A program made the position numbers and the translations under genes. Under the pieces are notes generated by a model. The model did no database searches, was not told the origin of the DNA, and was given only the letters and a program-made list of their open reading frames with translations. 64,000 bases of DNA from Parabacteroides chinchillae (GTDB taxonomy: Bacteria; Bacteroidota; Bacteroidia; Bacteroidales; Tannerellaceae): the NCBI RefSeq assembly GCF_900108035.1, contig NZ_FNVS01000005.1:62001-126000 (forward strand), given 5' to 3'. This document shows positions 9,721 to 19,402 of this stretch, one piece after another. Position 1 is the first letter of the stretch. Every line of letters begins with the position of its first letter.

Positions 9721-11007
9721 TTATAAAGTTTTTAAATGCAGATTACGCCAAAGTACTTTTATACCACCTCCATCATGAATTTGTAAGGCTATACGTCCTT
9801 GCCCTGCACCAATTTTTTCATCGCGGATATTAACCATTTCTTCACCATTCAACCAAGTTTGAACATTATCACCTTGCACTTTAATGCGCATTGTATTCCA
9901 ATCGCCACATTTTAAAATATCTTCTTTCTCATCAGGAATCTGAATCAACCAACCACGACCATACGACTCATAAATGCCTCCTGTATCTTGCCCTTTCGGA
10001 GCAACCTCGACCTGCCATCCATTAACCTTTACATCAGGTTCTACAAAAGAACGGATAAAGATACCTGAGTTACCATCTGCTTCTTGTTTGAATTCGACAG
10101 TCAAATCAAAATCATCATAATATTCGCGTGTTGCCAAATAGCCATATTGCTTATCAGGACCACTCGCACAAATAAGCAATCCATCTTTTACATACCATAA
10201 TTCCGTTCCATACTTATCCCAACCTGCCAGATCCACTCCGTTAAAAAGGTCTACTTCTTTCGACTTCCGGGGAAGTTCTTTAACCTTAATATTACGGAAC
10301 CATGCCGGATATCCATGATCTTGCAAACAAAATACTCCTTTGCGGGCTAAACCATATTCCGGAGCATTTGCCCACTTCCCACTATTTTTACGGGAGAACC
10401 AGTCATCTGTCCAGGCGTCAAACTCAATCGTTTTTTCACCATTCATGAAATAAGTTACATGCCCATTATCAAATACGATTTTTGAAGTATTCCATTCTCC
10501 GGCAGGCTTTACCTTTATTTTAGAGAAATCAGGAAGGTACATTGCATAATCAACGCCACAACGTTGCCATTCTTCCAAAGGCTCTGTAATATTCGCATCA
10601 TCTAATAATTGATATTCAGGTCCGGTTACATACGGTACGGCAAACTGAGGACGTTCAACTACATGGTACAACATTCCGCTATTTCCTCCCTTCGAAATTT
10701 TCCAGTCCCAAGAAAGTTCAAAATTTTCATATTGTTTATCGGTAACAATATATCCGCTGGCATCACTTCCTCTGCCATCGGCTCGTATAGCTCCATCTAC
10801 AACTTCCCATGGACCGGTAAGTGCAGTACCATTATAATCTCTCCATCCGTCCAGCGTCTTTCCATCGAAAAGGAGTTCCCATCCGTCCGCTTTTTCCTGT
10901 TCTGTCAATATATTTTGCCCAGCATCCATACATGATGGTAGCAAAAAGCCTAAAGCTATTGTACATACAAGTAAAAATCCATTTGTGCGTGTTCTGTCAA
11001 TTTCCAT
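9721..11007 (-). CDS. DUF1080 (3-keto-glycoside hydrolase-like) lipoprotein with two domains
   Basis: Lipoprotein (428 aa; lipobox LLPSC) carrying two DUF1080 jelly-roll domains. The first begins near residue 42 (WELLFDGKTLDGW) and the second near 253 (VDLFNGVDLAGW), and both end with the typical RNIKVKEL and WRNLHLKTL strands. Members of this family act on 3-keto-disaccharides or 3-keto-glycosides, as lyases or hydrolases that follow C3 oxidation. It is the first gene of the DUF1080/dehydrogenase/isomerase trio, with its own predicted promoter about 130 bp upstream. Two tandem domains instead of one may give different substrate preferences or one binding and one catalytic copy. Confidence 0.88.
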   Translation of the reverse strand: MEIDRTRTNGFLLVCTIALGFLLPSCMDAGQNILTEQEKADGWELLFDGKTLDGWRDYNGTALTGPWEVVDGAIRADGRGSDASGYIVTDKQYENFELSWDWKISKGGNSGMLYHVVERPQFAVPYVTGPEYQLLDDANITEPLEEWQRCGVDYAMYLPDFSKIKVKPAGEWNTSKIVFDNGHVTYFMNGEKTIEFDAWTDDWFSRKNSGKWANAPEYGLARKGVFCLQDHGYPAWFRNIKVKELPRKSKEVDLFNGVDLAGWDKYGTELWYVKDGLLICASGPDKQYGYLATREYYDDFDLTVEFKQEADGNSGIFIRSFVEPDVKVNGWQVEVAPKGQDTGGIYESYGRGWLIQIPDEKEDILKCGDWNTMRIKVQGDNVQTWLNGEEMVNIRDEKIGAGQGRIALQIHDGGGIKVLWRNLHLKTL

Positions 11008-11139
11008 CTGAGTCTTTTTAAATTGTTCACGATTTAGGTACTAACTTCATCATTCTATTAAGATAGACACGCTTATTAAAAATATTACGTACGGCCTATT
11101 TTGTTTTTTAATTATTTTAACCAGACACAGCGGTTGCAA

Positions 11140-11147
11140 CAAAGATA
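11140..11147 (-). promoter_or_regulatory. Predicted -7 box for the DUF1080 operon
   Basis: TATCTTTG on the minus strand matches the Bacteroidetes TAnnTTTG -7 consensus. It lies 132 bp upstream of the DUF1080 start in an AT-rich stretch, after the terminator of the SusD gene. No clear TTTG -33 box is seen at the usual spacing. Confidence 0.45.
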
Positions 11148-11217
11148 TTAAATAATTAAATATTAGAATCATTTTTAACAGAAAAATCAAATAAGCCTAA
11201 TTATTACCCTCAGCTAT

Positions 11218-11257
11218 AAAAAGCCCGGAAGGTCGACGTACTGTCTTCCTTCCGGGC
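11218..11257 (-). terminator. Rho-independent terminator after SusD
   Basis: GCCCGGAAGG / CCTTCCGGGC stem (11223-11232 with 11248-11257), followed on the minus strand by TTTTT. It lies 30 bp past the SusD stop and separates the SusCD operon from the DUF1080 operon. Confidence 0.85.
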
Positions 11258-11286
11258 CTGCCATTATAATTAACCCAAACTACTTT

Positions 11287-12936
11287 TTATTTTTGAGCAT
11301 CCCACCATATACGGGTTGTAGTTTTATCACCACCTATACGGGCAACAGCTTCATTGTAATTTGCTTCGTTTACTATCTGTTCTCTTGCCGGATAAATAAT
11401 ACGGCGTAAAGAACCTCTCCAACCCATTGCGCCTTTCTCAATAACATAACCGGCTTCGGGCATAGCAAACGGATCCAATGTAGGCAAACTTAAACGACGA
11501 TAATCATTCCATGCTTCCCAACCATTATCCGGGAAACCTGATAAATATTTCTGCGTAATAATTTTTGCCAATTGGGTATTATTTTCTCCCTTAGTATCAT
11601 TAAAGGGGACAGTCGTTCCATATAAATTAGGCATGGTAGACTGCATATAATTAGCAATTACATCATCCGCAATCTCCACTTCTTTCATAGAAGCTTTGAT
11701 TCCTTCCTCATAAAAGCTCTGAGCAGAACCACCCATGTCCCAGCCACGAACGGCACCTTCGGCACGCAGGAAGCATACTTCAGAATAATACATCAGTGTT
11801 TGGTCGCGGTCCATATTTACAGTAAACGGTACATCCGTTTCTTTGGTACTACCCACGAAATAAACACCCACGCGGGAATTATTCTTATTTACATTGTTTG
11901 GTTCCAAACTGACAGCCTGTGTATAACCGGCAGGAACACCTCTCCAACGTCCGCGATACTCTTCGCCCGCTCCGTTATACTGGTTGGTTACGTTAAAATA
12001 AATAGGGCCGCGCGGATCGCAATATTCAGGTACTTCTTTATAGGTATCTTTCTTCGGGAAAGGAATACCCCCTAAGTTTGTAAGAAGTTTCTGCATAGAA
12101 TAACTCATGGTCATACGTCCGCCATTAAACAAATGGGACACGGCATTATAATAACCGTAATCGAATTTGTAATAAGAATTCTTACGGACAATCTTCACAT
12201 CCTCATTGATACCTGATAACAGGCCGCCATCAGCTTTTACAGCAGCTTCAGCTTCCTGCTTTGCTTTGGCAGCATCTACCTCAGTCATACGCATAGCCAA
12301 ACGAAGGCGCATGCTGTTTGCAAATGATTTCCAACGGGCTACATTACCCTGGAATATCAAATCACCCGAGCCAAGATTATCGCCGTCCGGATTAAGAGCA
12401 GCCGAAGCTTCAGCCAGTTCTTTCACCATATCATAATAGATATCTTTTTGTGTATCATACGGGGCTGCTTCGCCTGAATCATCACAAGCCTTTGAATACG
12501 GGATATCACCGAACAGATCCGTAGCACGAGCAAATGTCCAGACTTTCCAGATACGAGCAACCTGCACCAGATTATTATGTGCCGGATTATCTTTACAGAT
12601 ACGAATCACTTCATTCATGTTGGCAATCCATCCCCAATGAGCATCCCAATACTGCTGTGTCCAGTCATTATTAGGAACACATACGTTGGATGAATATTTA
12701 TCATTAGAGAAATATTGGGCATAAGTATCTACATATAGATTGTGAATACGCTGGTATAAGTCTACATTATAAACGCTCCTGATAAACACTGGAGAAAGCA
12801 GATAAACCGGATCAATCTTTTCCGGGGTCGGAGCATTTGGATTTTCATTGATGCTGTCGAAACCTTCACAAGAAGTCAAAGCAGAAGTTCCTGCCATTAC
12901 AAGCATCAGTAAATAAGATTTTATTTTAGTCTTCAT
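11287..12936 (-). CDS. SusD/RagB-like lipoprotein (SusD-like 2 type)
   Basis: Surface lipoprotein (549 aa) partnering the SusC encoded 30 bp upstream. Lipobox TSALTSC near residue 23 is followed by EGFDSINENPNAPTPEKIDP, the characteristic start of the SusD-like 2 branch. The later GNVARWKSFANSMRLRLAMR segment (TPR helix) and SGFPDNGWEAWNDYRRLSLP near the C-terminus also fit this branch. Complete length. It belongs to a different branch from the SusD at the left edge of the window, so the two pairs are unlikely to be a recent duplication. Expected to bind the ligand at the cell surface; ligand unknown. Confidence 0.93.
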   Translation of the reverse strand: MKTKIKSYLLMLVMAGTSALTSCEGFDSINENPNAPTPEKIDPVYLLSPVFIRSVYNVDLYQRIHNLYVDTYAQYFSNDKYSSNVCVPNNDWTQQYWDAHWGWIANMNEVIRICKDNPAHNNLVQVARIWKVWTFARATDLFGDIPYSKACDDSGEAAPYDTQKDIYYDMVKELAEASAALNPDGDNLGSGDLIFQGNVARWKSFANSMRLRLAMRMTEVDAAKAKQEAEAAVKADGGLLSGINEDVKIVRKNSYYKFDYGYYNAVSHLFNGGRMTMSYSMQKLLTNLGGIPFPKKDTYKEVPEYCDPRGPIYFNVTNQYNGAGEEYRGRWRGVPAGYTQAVSLEPNNVNKNNSRVGVYFVGSTKETDVPFTVNMDRDQTLMYYSEVCFLRAEGAVRGWDMGGSAQSFYEEGIKASMKEVEIADDVIANYMQSTMPNLYGTTVPFNDTKGENNTQLAKIITQKYLSGFPDNGWEAWNDYRRLSLPTLDPFAMPEAGYVIEKGAMGWRGSLRRIIYPAREQIVNEANYNEAVARIGGDKTTTRIWWDAQK

Positions 12937-12966
12937 ATTGATAATTCTTAATAAAGTCTGACATCA

Positions 12967-15900
12967 TTAGAAAGATACGTTCAGATTAAAACCGAAACTA
13001 CGCATAGAAGGGAATGAAGCATATTCTATACCACTTGCATTACCGGTACTATAGGAAGATTCAGGATCATATCCCGGAACATTATTTTTAATCAACCATA
13101 AGTTACGTCCTACAAAACTTATTTTCAGATTTGTAAACGGAGTCTTCGCCAACATACGTTTTGGAAAAACATATCCCAAAGTCAATTCACGTAAACGCAA
13201 GTTAGTTCCGTCATAAAGGAACTCTTCTCCTGAGCGTGATACGCGTGACCAATATTCCTGCGGATTTACAGCTTTCGTATTTACCTGTCCGTCTTCAGTA
13301 ACGCCATCCACAACAATACCGCCTGTTCCGGCATACCATTCGTCACGTCCGGCCAATGACATTTCTGTTGTACCATACACAGCACCACGAGATAACGAAT
13401 TCATATAGATATCACCACCTACACGTAAATCAAGCATAAAGCTGAATGTAATATTTTTGTAAGTAAATGTATTATTCATACTTCCTGTCCACTTCGGTAA
13501 ATAGTTACCAACCGGATTTTCAGTGTCCATATTGGCTTCCAGTACAGGAAGTCCTTCACTATCTACAATTTTACGTCCCTGATCGTCACGTTTGTAACGA
13601 TAACCAATAATATCACCATAGCTACCTCCTTCGCGAGCAACAACCTTCACAAAGCTTGTTGAACCTAATTCATAAACAGACAATTCAGGATGTAATTCCT
13701 TAATTTTATTTTTATTCTTTGAATAGTTAACTATTACGTTCCATTCAAAATCTTTGGTTCTTACAGGAGTTCCTGTCAAAACAAACTCAATACCCTTGTT
13801 CTGAATATTACCGGCATTGATCAAACGAGACGTCTTACCAGTTGTAGAAGAAATAGGTAATGTCAAAATTTGATTGGTTGCATCTTTCTTATACCAGGTA
13901 AAGTCTAATCCAACACGATTGTTCAGGAACCGAATATCGAAACCTGCTTCTGTAGATTTAATCGTTTCCGGTTTCAATGTAGACAATGGAATAGTTCCGT
14001 TTACTTCTGAGCCTTTAATGCCATCCGCAACATCAAAAATACCATAAGTCGCAGCCAGGCGATACGGATCTGTATCATTACCTACTTCCGCATACGAACC
14101 TCTCAGTTTTGCAAACGACAGCCATTCCGGAACATTTACATCATAAGAACGTAACATATCAGAAACAACCCAGCCTAAACCAACTGACGGGTAGAAGAAA
14201 GAACGATTTGCACGAGGTAGTGTTGAAGACCAGTCATTACGGCCTGTTACATCCAAGAACACCCAATTGCCATAGCTTAACTGAACAAATCCATAAATAG
14301 AGTTCACAGCTTTCTTGCTTAACCAATGGGTTGCCGTCTGCAACTCTCCGTTACTAATAGCAAAGAAATCCGGAATAGCCAAACGGCCGGAATTTTCACT
14401 GAATGACTCGTTTTGGGTAAACATCATATTTCCTCCCACACTTACACTACCAGAGAACTTAGATCCCCACCAGTTATCTTGTGTTGCTGTAATCAAAGCA
14501 TCCGTATTACGTTCGCGGAAATTTGAAGTACCTATATTATAATTACCATGGCCTTTATAATCTTTTGAATAAGGAGTAGCAGCAACCGTTTTACTTTCAC
14601 TTCCAGACCAATACATATCTTCACCATGACGCAACTTGATAGTTAACCAATCGGTTGGCTGATACTGCAAAGCAATAAAGCCGATAAAACGGTCACGATG
14701 ATTATTATTTTCGTTGTTCGGAGTAAAATACGGATTTAATACGTAATTGATTTCCTTTGAAGTCCACTGCTTAACAGAGCCATCCGGATTAAACGGATCC
14801 TGCATATCCGAATAATGCACACTTCTCGGCATCATCAGATAGTTATTCATCACAGAGGTAGGATCACCAGCAACAGCAGGAGTATTCCACATTTTCTGCT
14901 TTACATAATTTACTTTTGTATCCAACGATAGTTTTTTACTCAAGTTTAATGTATTACGGAAATTAATAATATATTTATCCTGATAGTTACTTGGCACAGC
15001 ACCATCCATACGTTGATATGATACTGTTCCTAAAAAAGTAGCCTTTTCTGTAGCTGCAGATGCTTCTAAAGTATTAGTAGTGGTAACCCCTGTTCCCAGA
15101 TAGTCCATAATATCATTATCATATGGAGAATATGGACGAGACTGGCCAGTCCAGTCTGTTACACTGCTGCCATCCATTTTCGGTCCCCAGCTATAATTGC
15201 CATCCGGATCATATACATTGTTTGTACCTTGTCCGTACACATTCTGCATCTTTGGCTTTACCAATGGACGCTCCATCATTACATTCGAATTTAATGTAAT
15301 ACCTAAACCTTTCGGTTGAGTACCACCCTTTTTCGTTGTAATCATCAATACACCATTACCAGCACGTGTACCATAAAGTGCAGCAGCGGCAGCACCTTTC
15401 AACACGGAAATTGATTCAATATCGTCAGGATTTATATCCGACAAACCGTTTCCTGAATCTGAAACACCCCACTCACCGCCGGTTGTTACACCTCCGTTAA
15501 AGTTATTAATAGGCACACCATCTACTACAACCAACGGTTCGTTATTTCCGCCCAAAGAGTTATTACCACGAATAACAATACGGCTGGATCCCATACCGCC
15601 ATTACCACTCTGGCTAACCTGTACACCGGCAATTTTACCACTCAAGCTATTCATTACGTTGCTTTCACGAGCTTCTGTCAATGATTCGCCTTTCAGTTCC
15701 TGAACTGAATAACCTAATGCTTTTGTAGCACGCTTCAAACCTAAAGCAGTAACAACCACTTCATCCAGATTCTCTGTTTCCGGTTCCATTGTTATATTAA
15801 TAACATTACGACCGTTTAATGCTATTTCCTGTGTCTTGTAACCAATATAAGAAATTACCAACGTAGCATTCTGAGAAGGAACTTTCATAGCAAAATGTCC

Positions 15901-16389
15901 GTCCAAATCAGTAATCATACCTGTTGTGGTTCCTTTTACAACGACATTAGCACCAATAATAGGTTCGCCGGTATTATCTTTTATAACGCCCGATACTTCT
16001 TTTGCCTGCTGGGTTGAAGAGGTTACAGCGGAAGCTTCCTTCCGGGAAATTATGACCTGGCGATTGTCAATTTTATAAGTGACATCTGTTCCTTTGAAAA
16101 GATTATCAAGAATTGCAGTTACCGGTTGTTCCTGCATATTTACATTCACTAATTTGCGGGAATCGAATGTATTATCAAGATAAACAAAAATAAACTCACT
16201 ATTTTTTTCAATATAACTGAATACATCTTTAATAGTTTTGTTATTCAGTTGTACAGTCAACGTTGTTGACTGTGCATACGTATTCGCTGCGAATACGTCA
16301 GTCGTACCCAAACTAGCTATCAAGCAAAGCATACATACCGATTTGGGAATCTTAGGAAGTCTTCCTCTAAATAAAAAATGATTTTTCAT
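12967..16389 (-). CDS. SusC/RagA TonB-dependent outer membrane transporter with STN domain
   Basis: TonB-dependent outer membrane channel (1140 aa). Order: signal region with an extended basic N-terminus (residues 1-40), STN domain (about 43-117, KTIKDVFSYIEKNSEFIFVY), carboxypeptidase-D-like domain (about 131-200, GEPIIGANVVVKG), DEVVVTALG TonB-box-like segment, plug with EPLVVVDGVPINNF, and barrel ending in FGFNLNVSF, a typical Phe-terminated last strand. Its STN domain and the upstream FecR/sigma genes indicate transmembrane signalling. It lies 153 bp downstream of FecR, a gap that contains an 8-bp inverted repeat and may hold its own sigma-dependent promoter. Confidence 0.95.
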   Translation of the reverse strand: MKNHFLFRGRLPKIPKSVCMLCLIASLGTTDVFAANTYAQSTTLTVQLNNKTIKDVFSYIEKNSEFIFVYLDNTFDSRKLVNVNMQEQPVTAILDNLFKGTDVTYKIDNRQVIISRKEASAVTSSTQQAKEVSGVIKDNTGEPIIGANVVVKGTTTGMITDLDGHFAMKVPSQNATLVISYIGYKTQEIALNGRNVINITMEPETENLDEVVVTALGLKRATKALGYSVQELKGESLTEARESNVMNSLSGKIAGVQVSQSGNGGMGSSRIVIRGNNSLGGNNEPLVVVDGVPINNFNGGVTTGGEWGVSDSGNGLSDINPDDIESISVLKGAAAAALYGTRAGNGVLMITTKKGGTQPKGLGITLNSNVMMERPLVKPKMQNVYGQGTNNVYDPDGNYSWGPKMDGSSVTDWTGQSRPYSPYDNDIMDYLGTGVTTTNTLEASAATEKATFLGTVSYQRMDGAVPSNYQDKYIINFRNTLNLSKKLSLDTKVNYVKQKMWNTPAVAGDPTSVMNNYLMMPRSVHYSDMQDPFNPDGSVKQWTSKEINYVLNPYFTPNNENNNHRDRFIGFIALQYQPTDWLTIKLRHGEDMYWSGSESKTVAATPYSKDYKGHGNYNIGTSNFRERNTDALITATQDNWWGSKFSGSVSVGGNMMFTQNESFSENSGRLAIPDFFAISNGELQTATHWLSKKAVNSIYGFVQLSYGNWVFLDVTGRNDWSSTLPRANRSFFYPSVGLGWVVSDMLRSYDVNVPEWLSFAKLRGSYAEVGNDTDPYRLAATYGIFDVADGIKGSEVNGTIPLSTLKPETIKSTEAGFDIRFLNNRVGLDFTWYKKDATNQILTLPISSTTGKTSRLINAGNIQNKGIEFVLTGTPVRTKDFEWNVIVNYSKNKNKIKELHPELSVYELGSTSFVKVVAREGGSYGDIIGYRYKRDDQGRKIVDSEGLPVLEANMDTENPVGNYLPKWTGSMNNTFTYKNITFSFMLDLRVGGDIYMNSLSRGAVYGTTEMSLAGRDEWYAGTGGIVVDGVTEDGQVNTKAVNPQEYWSRVSRSGEEFLYDGTNLRLRELTLGYVFPKRMLAKTPFTNLKISFVGRNLWLIKNNVPGYDPESSYSTGNASGIEYASFPSMRSFGFNLNVSF

Positions 16390-16443
16390 ACGTTTGTGTT
16401 GATTTCTTTAAACAATAATTAGCAAAAAGTTAACCCAAATGCG

Positions 16444-16476
16444 ACCGGATAATACTCAAACACTAAAATATCCGGT
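16444..16476. other. Inverted repeat in the SusC leader region
   Basis: ACCGGATA / TATCCGGT arms with a 17-nt spacer, between FecR and SusC and about 55 bp before the SusC start. It has no T-run, so it is more likely a regulatory structure or operator than a terminator. Function unproven. Confidence 0.4.
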
Positions 16477-16542
16477 TTAACGATTTTACTCTACACCATA
16501 AGCATCCTGTTTTTTATAAGTTCATATATTTTTCCTTTTGAT

Positions 16543-17640
16543 TTATTTCCTCAATTTTACCGTTATGGCATTATCCGTATTAGCGAAAGTCAGTGGGGCA
16601 GCCGTAGTAACAATACTCATTACATCTTCTACATTATCACGCAAGTCTAGTTTTCCACTGATTGTCATTTTACCCAAATCGGCATCCCAGGCTATCTCTT
16701 TGCCATAATAGCGAGATAACCTGGTTAGCACTTTACTTAGTGGTTCGTGTTTGAATATCATCATATTTTGTGTCCAACAAATATATTCGGATGCATCAAC
16801 TTTACGGGTGCTGACTCCCGTTGGCTGCATACTGAACAATTCATCCGGAGACAATGTTACTTTTTCATTCTTTTTTGTCTCAACTTCTACCTTTCCATTA
16901 ACCAGAACAACGGAAGATTCCATATCTTCATTATAAGCACATACATTGAATGTAGTACCCAAGACACGAACATCCATATTATCTGTTTTTACATAAAAAG
17001 GACGCGATTCATCATGTTTTACTTCCAGATATATTTCGCCGTCCACATATATTTCACGTTTATCTTTAGCAAAAACAGCCGGATAAACAACACGTGTTCC
17101 GGAGTTAACATAAATACGCGTACCATCAGCAAATGTTACATTCGTTCTCCTCCCTTTAGGGACAATAATCTGGTTATATACGGGGACTACTGTTTTTTCT
17201 TTTTTCTTCGCAATCGTTTGATCGATCTTTTCCGAATTTACGACAATACTACCATCCGGATTGTATTTTACATTTGTATTATCTTCTACATTCAACTTTT
17301 GATCATTTGCTGTAACCAACATAATTTCCAGTGAAGAATTTTCAAGAACTGGCAACTTTGTCACGACCTGTGCCAAAGTTGGACTTTGAGGTTTTTCAGA
17401 AGAAAATCTAGAAAACATTCCCCCAATAACAAGCAAAACACAAGCGGCAGCCGAAGTAAAATACAATATACGTCTTTGCAGATTACGGCGCTCATAAACG
17501 TTTATACGCTGGCTTATCGCGTTCCACGACTCAATCTCGTTTTTGTCAAACGCTTTTGTTTCATAGCGTTTAAATAAGGGAACAATCCGGTTAACAAGGT
17601 TTCTGAATTGTTGTTTTTTATTTTGTCTACCTTTAGGCAT
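16543..17640 (-). CDS. FecR-type anti-sigma factor
   Basis: Anti-sigma membrane protein. The ATG at 17640 (MPKGRQNKKQQ, 365 aa) is preferred; the frame extends 19 codons further up only to a TTG. A cytoplasmic N-terminus is followed by one membrane helix (about residues 60-77), a long linker, the FecR domain with VPKGRRTNVTFADGTRIYVN and IYVDGEIYLEVKHDESRPFY, and a C-terminal DUF4974 region with HEPLSKVLTRLSRYYGKEI. It follows its sigma gene by 116 bp from the chosen start and precedes SusC. Expected to receive the ligand signal from the SusC STN domain and release the sigma factor. Confidence 0.92.
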   Translation of the reverse strand: MPKGRQNKKQQFRNLVNRIVPLFKRYETKAFDKNEIESWNAISQRINVYERRNLQRRILYFTSAAACVLLVIGGMFSRFSSEKPQSPTLAQVVTKLPVLENSSLEIMLVTANDQKLNVEDNTNVKYNPDGSIVVNSEKIDQTIAKKKEKTVVPVYNQIIVPKGRRTNVTFADGTRIYVNSGTRVVYPAVFAKDKREIYVDGEIYLEVKHDESRPFYVKTDNMDVRVLGTTFNVCAYNEDMESSVVLVNGKVEVETKKNEKVTLSPDELFSMQPTGVSTRKVDASEYICWTQNMMIFKHEPLSKVLTRLSRYYGKEIAWDADLGKMTISGKLDLRDNVEDVMSIVTTAAPLTFANTDNAITVKLRK

Positions 17641-17756
17641 ACTTCTATTATCTTTTCTTATATAAGGAAAACGGGATTTTAACAAATCAGTACTCAATTC
17701 ACAAGAAAAGTTTTATAAAAAATCACGAGAAGTATTTATCAGACCGTCAATTTCGT

Positions 17757-18317
17757 TCAATTCCCCTCCATATAATATTGTCGCAACTTTACTAAAGTAC
17801 GTGATATAAGATTTTTTGCCGACTGATAATTAATTCCCAGAAAATCACCTATTTCATTATAATCCAGTTCACGGATAAAACGTAAATAAACAATCTCCCG
17901 CTGCCGGGCAGATAATTTTTCTATTGCTATTTGTAATTTTTTTCTTTGGAGTAAATCATCATCACTTTCCTGGAAATGAGTTAAAAAAAAATCTTCAACG
18001 GCAAAGTCGAAGGGCAAATCATCAATCGTCATTTTATCCACATGAACAGACATTTCATCATACAAACGGTTGCGCAATGCACGGATAAGGTAAGAGTTTA
18101 TGTGTGGTGTTGAAGAAAGATTTTTACGAGTTATATACAGCTTGACAAACATATCTTGCACACAATCCCTTACCAGTTCATAATCAGGCAATAATTTCAT
18201 GCCATAAGCCAGCAAGGGTTTATAATACAAGCTATAGATATATTCCATAGCCTTCTTATCTCCCGATAAAAAGCAATTCCATAGCTCTATATCCGCTAAA
18301 TCAGAATAAAGCGTCAT
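17757..18317 (-). CDS. ECF-type RNA polymerase sigma-70 factor
   Basis: Sigma factor of 186 aa. Region 2 reads LLPDYELVRDCVQDMFVKLY (about residues 41-60), and region 4 includes LSARQREIVYLRFIRELDYN followed by the helix-turn-helix EIGDFLGINYQSAKNLISR (about 131-172). It is encoded 24 bp after the DUF4434 gene and upstream of FecR, so sensor-type periplasmic proteins, sigma and anti-sigma probably share one transcript. The sigma factors of the two cassettes differ clearly in sequence and so should not cross-activate freely. Confidence 0.93.
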   Translation of the reverse strand: MTLYSDLADIELWNCFLSGDKKAMEYIYSLYYKPLLAYGMKLLPDYELVRDCVQDMFVKLYITRKNLSSTPHINSYLIRALRNRLYDEMSVHVDKMTIDDLPFDFAVEDFFLTHFQESDDDLLQRKKLQIAIEKLSARQREIVYLRFIRELDYNEIGDFLGINYQSAKNLISRTLVKLRQYYMEGN

Positions 18318-18341
18318 CTCTCCCTGTCTCTATCTTCTCTT

Positions 18342-19394
18342 TTAAGGCCGTTTTTGTATGGCAAGCCAATTAGAATAATCAGTATATAACTTTTCAGCAC
18401 GTGGTTGACCGATCGAAGCAATAGAACCCGGCTTACTCATTAAGCCGCAATATTGATAAATTAAAACATTCTCCACAAATGGAGAAATATCCGCCAACTG
18501 GGCATGAATCCTTTCAAAAGAAGATGGAATAAGCGGACTATTATAAACATCTCCCTCAAAATCGAATACTTCAAGGTCTGCCCACAAACGTGCCCGACCA
18601 GCTTTGGCGTGTGCATGATAAAGGGCTTCATAATACTTACCAGCCGTTCCGGCCTTTGCTTTCCGCACTCCAACCTCATCCTGATAAGCCACAATGTCAA
18701 CATCCAGCCGTTCCAACTGCCGTACGTATTGATCATCTAATCGAATAGATTTAGTTCCATAAGGGGCAATAAGCGTTGTCGTATGAGGAAGCAAATCATG
18801 GGCCATACGCGAACAATCATTTACATAGGTAATCGTCGTTTCGTCAATGGTACGGAATAACCCCGATTCATTCGGGAAATACCAACCGTAAAAACTCTTA
18901 TGATGTCCATATTTTTCTGCAACTTCTTCCATTCCTTTGGCACGAAGAATTGCAACTTCCTTATTGGTCATCATTTTATTTACATCCCGGTAATCCGCCC
19001 AAAAATCATTACTTATAAAAAATTTAACATTACATTCGTCAGCCGCACTCAATACGGCTTCCAGCGGGTCCGGACAAGCCAGATCATACATTGGTTGTAA
19101 TTTGGAAGGATATAAGGTCTTCCCGTTATCTGCTACCGAAAGCAGCACCAGGTATTCCATTCCCAACCCACTGATATCTTTTATCAAAGTCTTCCACTGG
19201 TCTGCTGTAAAAGAAGCAAACTGCGGATTCCAATAAGTCCCTTCTATTTCGGAATGATGCTTAAACTCGAACCAGGATCCCATAATAGGCTTTATATCCA
19301 AATTGCGTTTGTACTCAAAAGCCTGTAATTTACCAGCCATGCACGCAGAAGCAAGAGCCAGTCCGCTTGTATATATAAATTTTCGTCTATCCAT
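18342..19394 (-). CDS. DUF4434 TIM-barrel protein, exported
   Basis: Exported protein of 350 aa with a twin-arginine-like signal (MDRRKFIYTSGLALASA). The body fits the DUF4434 family, a TIM-barrel fold related to glycoside hydrolases: an early WFEFKHHSEIEGTYWNP, FISNDFWADYRD, KSFYGWYFPNESG and DLEVFDFEGD, each at a predicted strand end. The Glu in WYFPNES (about residue 176) and the Glu/Asp in DLEVFDFE are plausible active-site residues, but no activity is established. It is sandwiched between a beta-propeller gene (8 bp away) and the sigma gene (24 bp), so a role in sensing or processing the SusC/SusD ligand is likely. Confidence 0.75.
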   Translation of the reverse strand: MDRRKFIYTSGLALASACMAGKLQAFEYKRNLDIKPIMGSWFEFKHHSEIEGTYWNPQFASFTADQWKTLIKDISGLGMEYLVLLSVADNGKTLYPSKLQPMYDLACPDPLEAVLSAADECNVKFFISNDFWADYRDVNKMMTNKEVAILRAKGMEEVAEKYGHHKSFYGWYFPNESGLFRTIDETTITYVNDCSRMAHDLLPHTTTLIAPYGTKSIRLDDQYVRQLERLDVDIVAYQDEVGVRKAKAGTAGKYYEALYHAHAKAGRARLWADLEVFDFEGDVYNSPLIPSSFERIHAQLADISPFVENVLIYQYCGLMSKPGSIASIGQPRAEKLYTDYSNWLAIQKRP

Positions 19395-19402
19395 CTTGAT
19401 TC

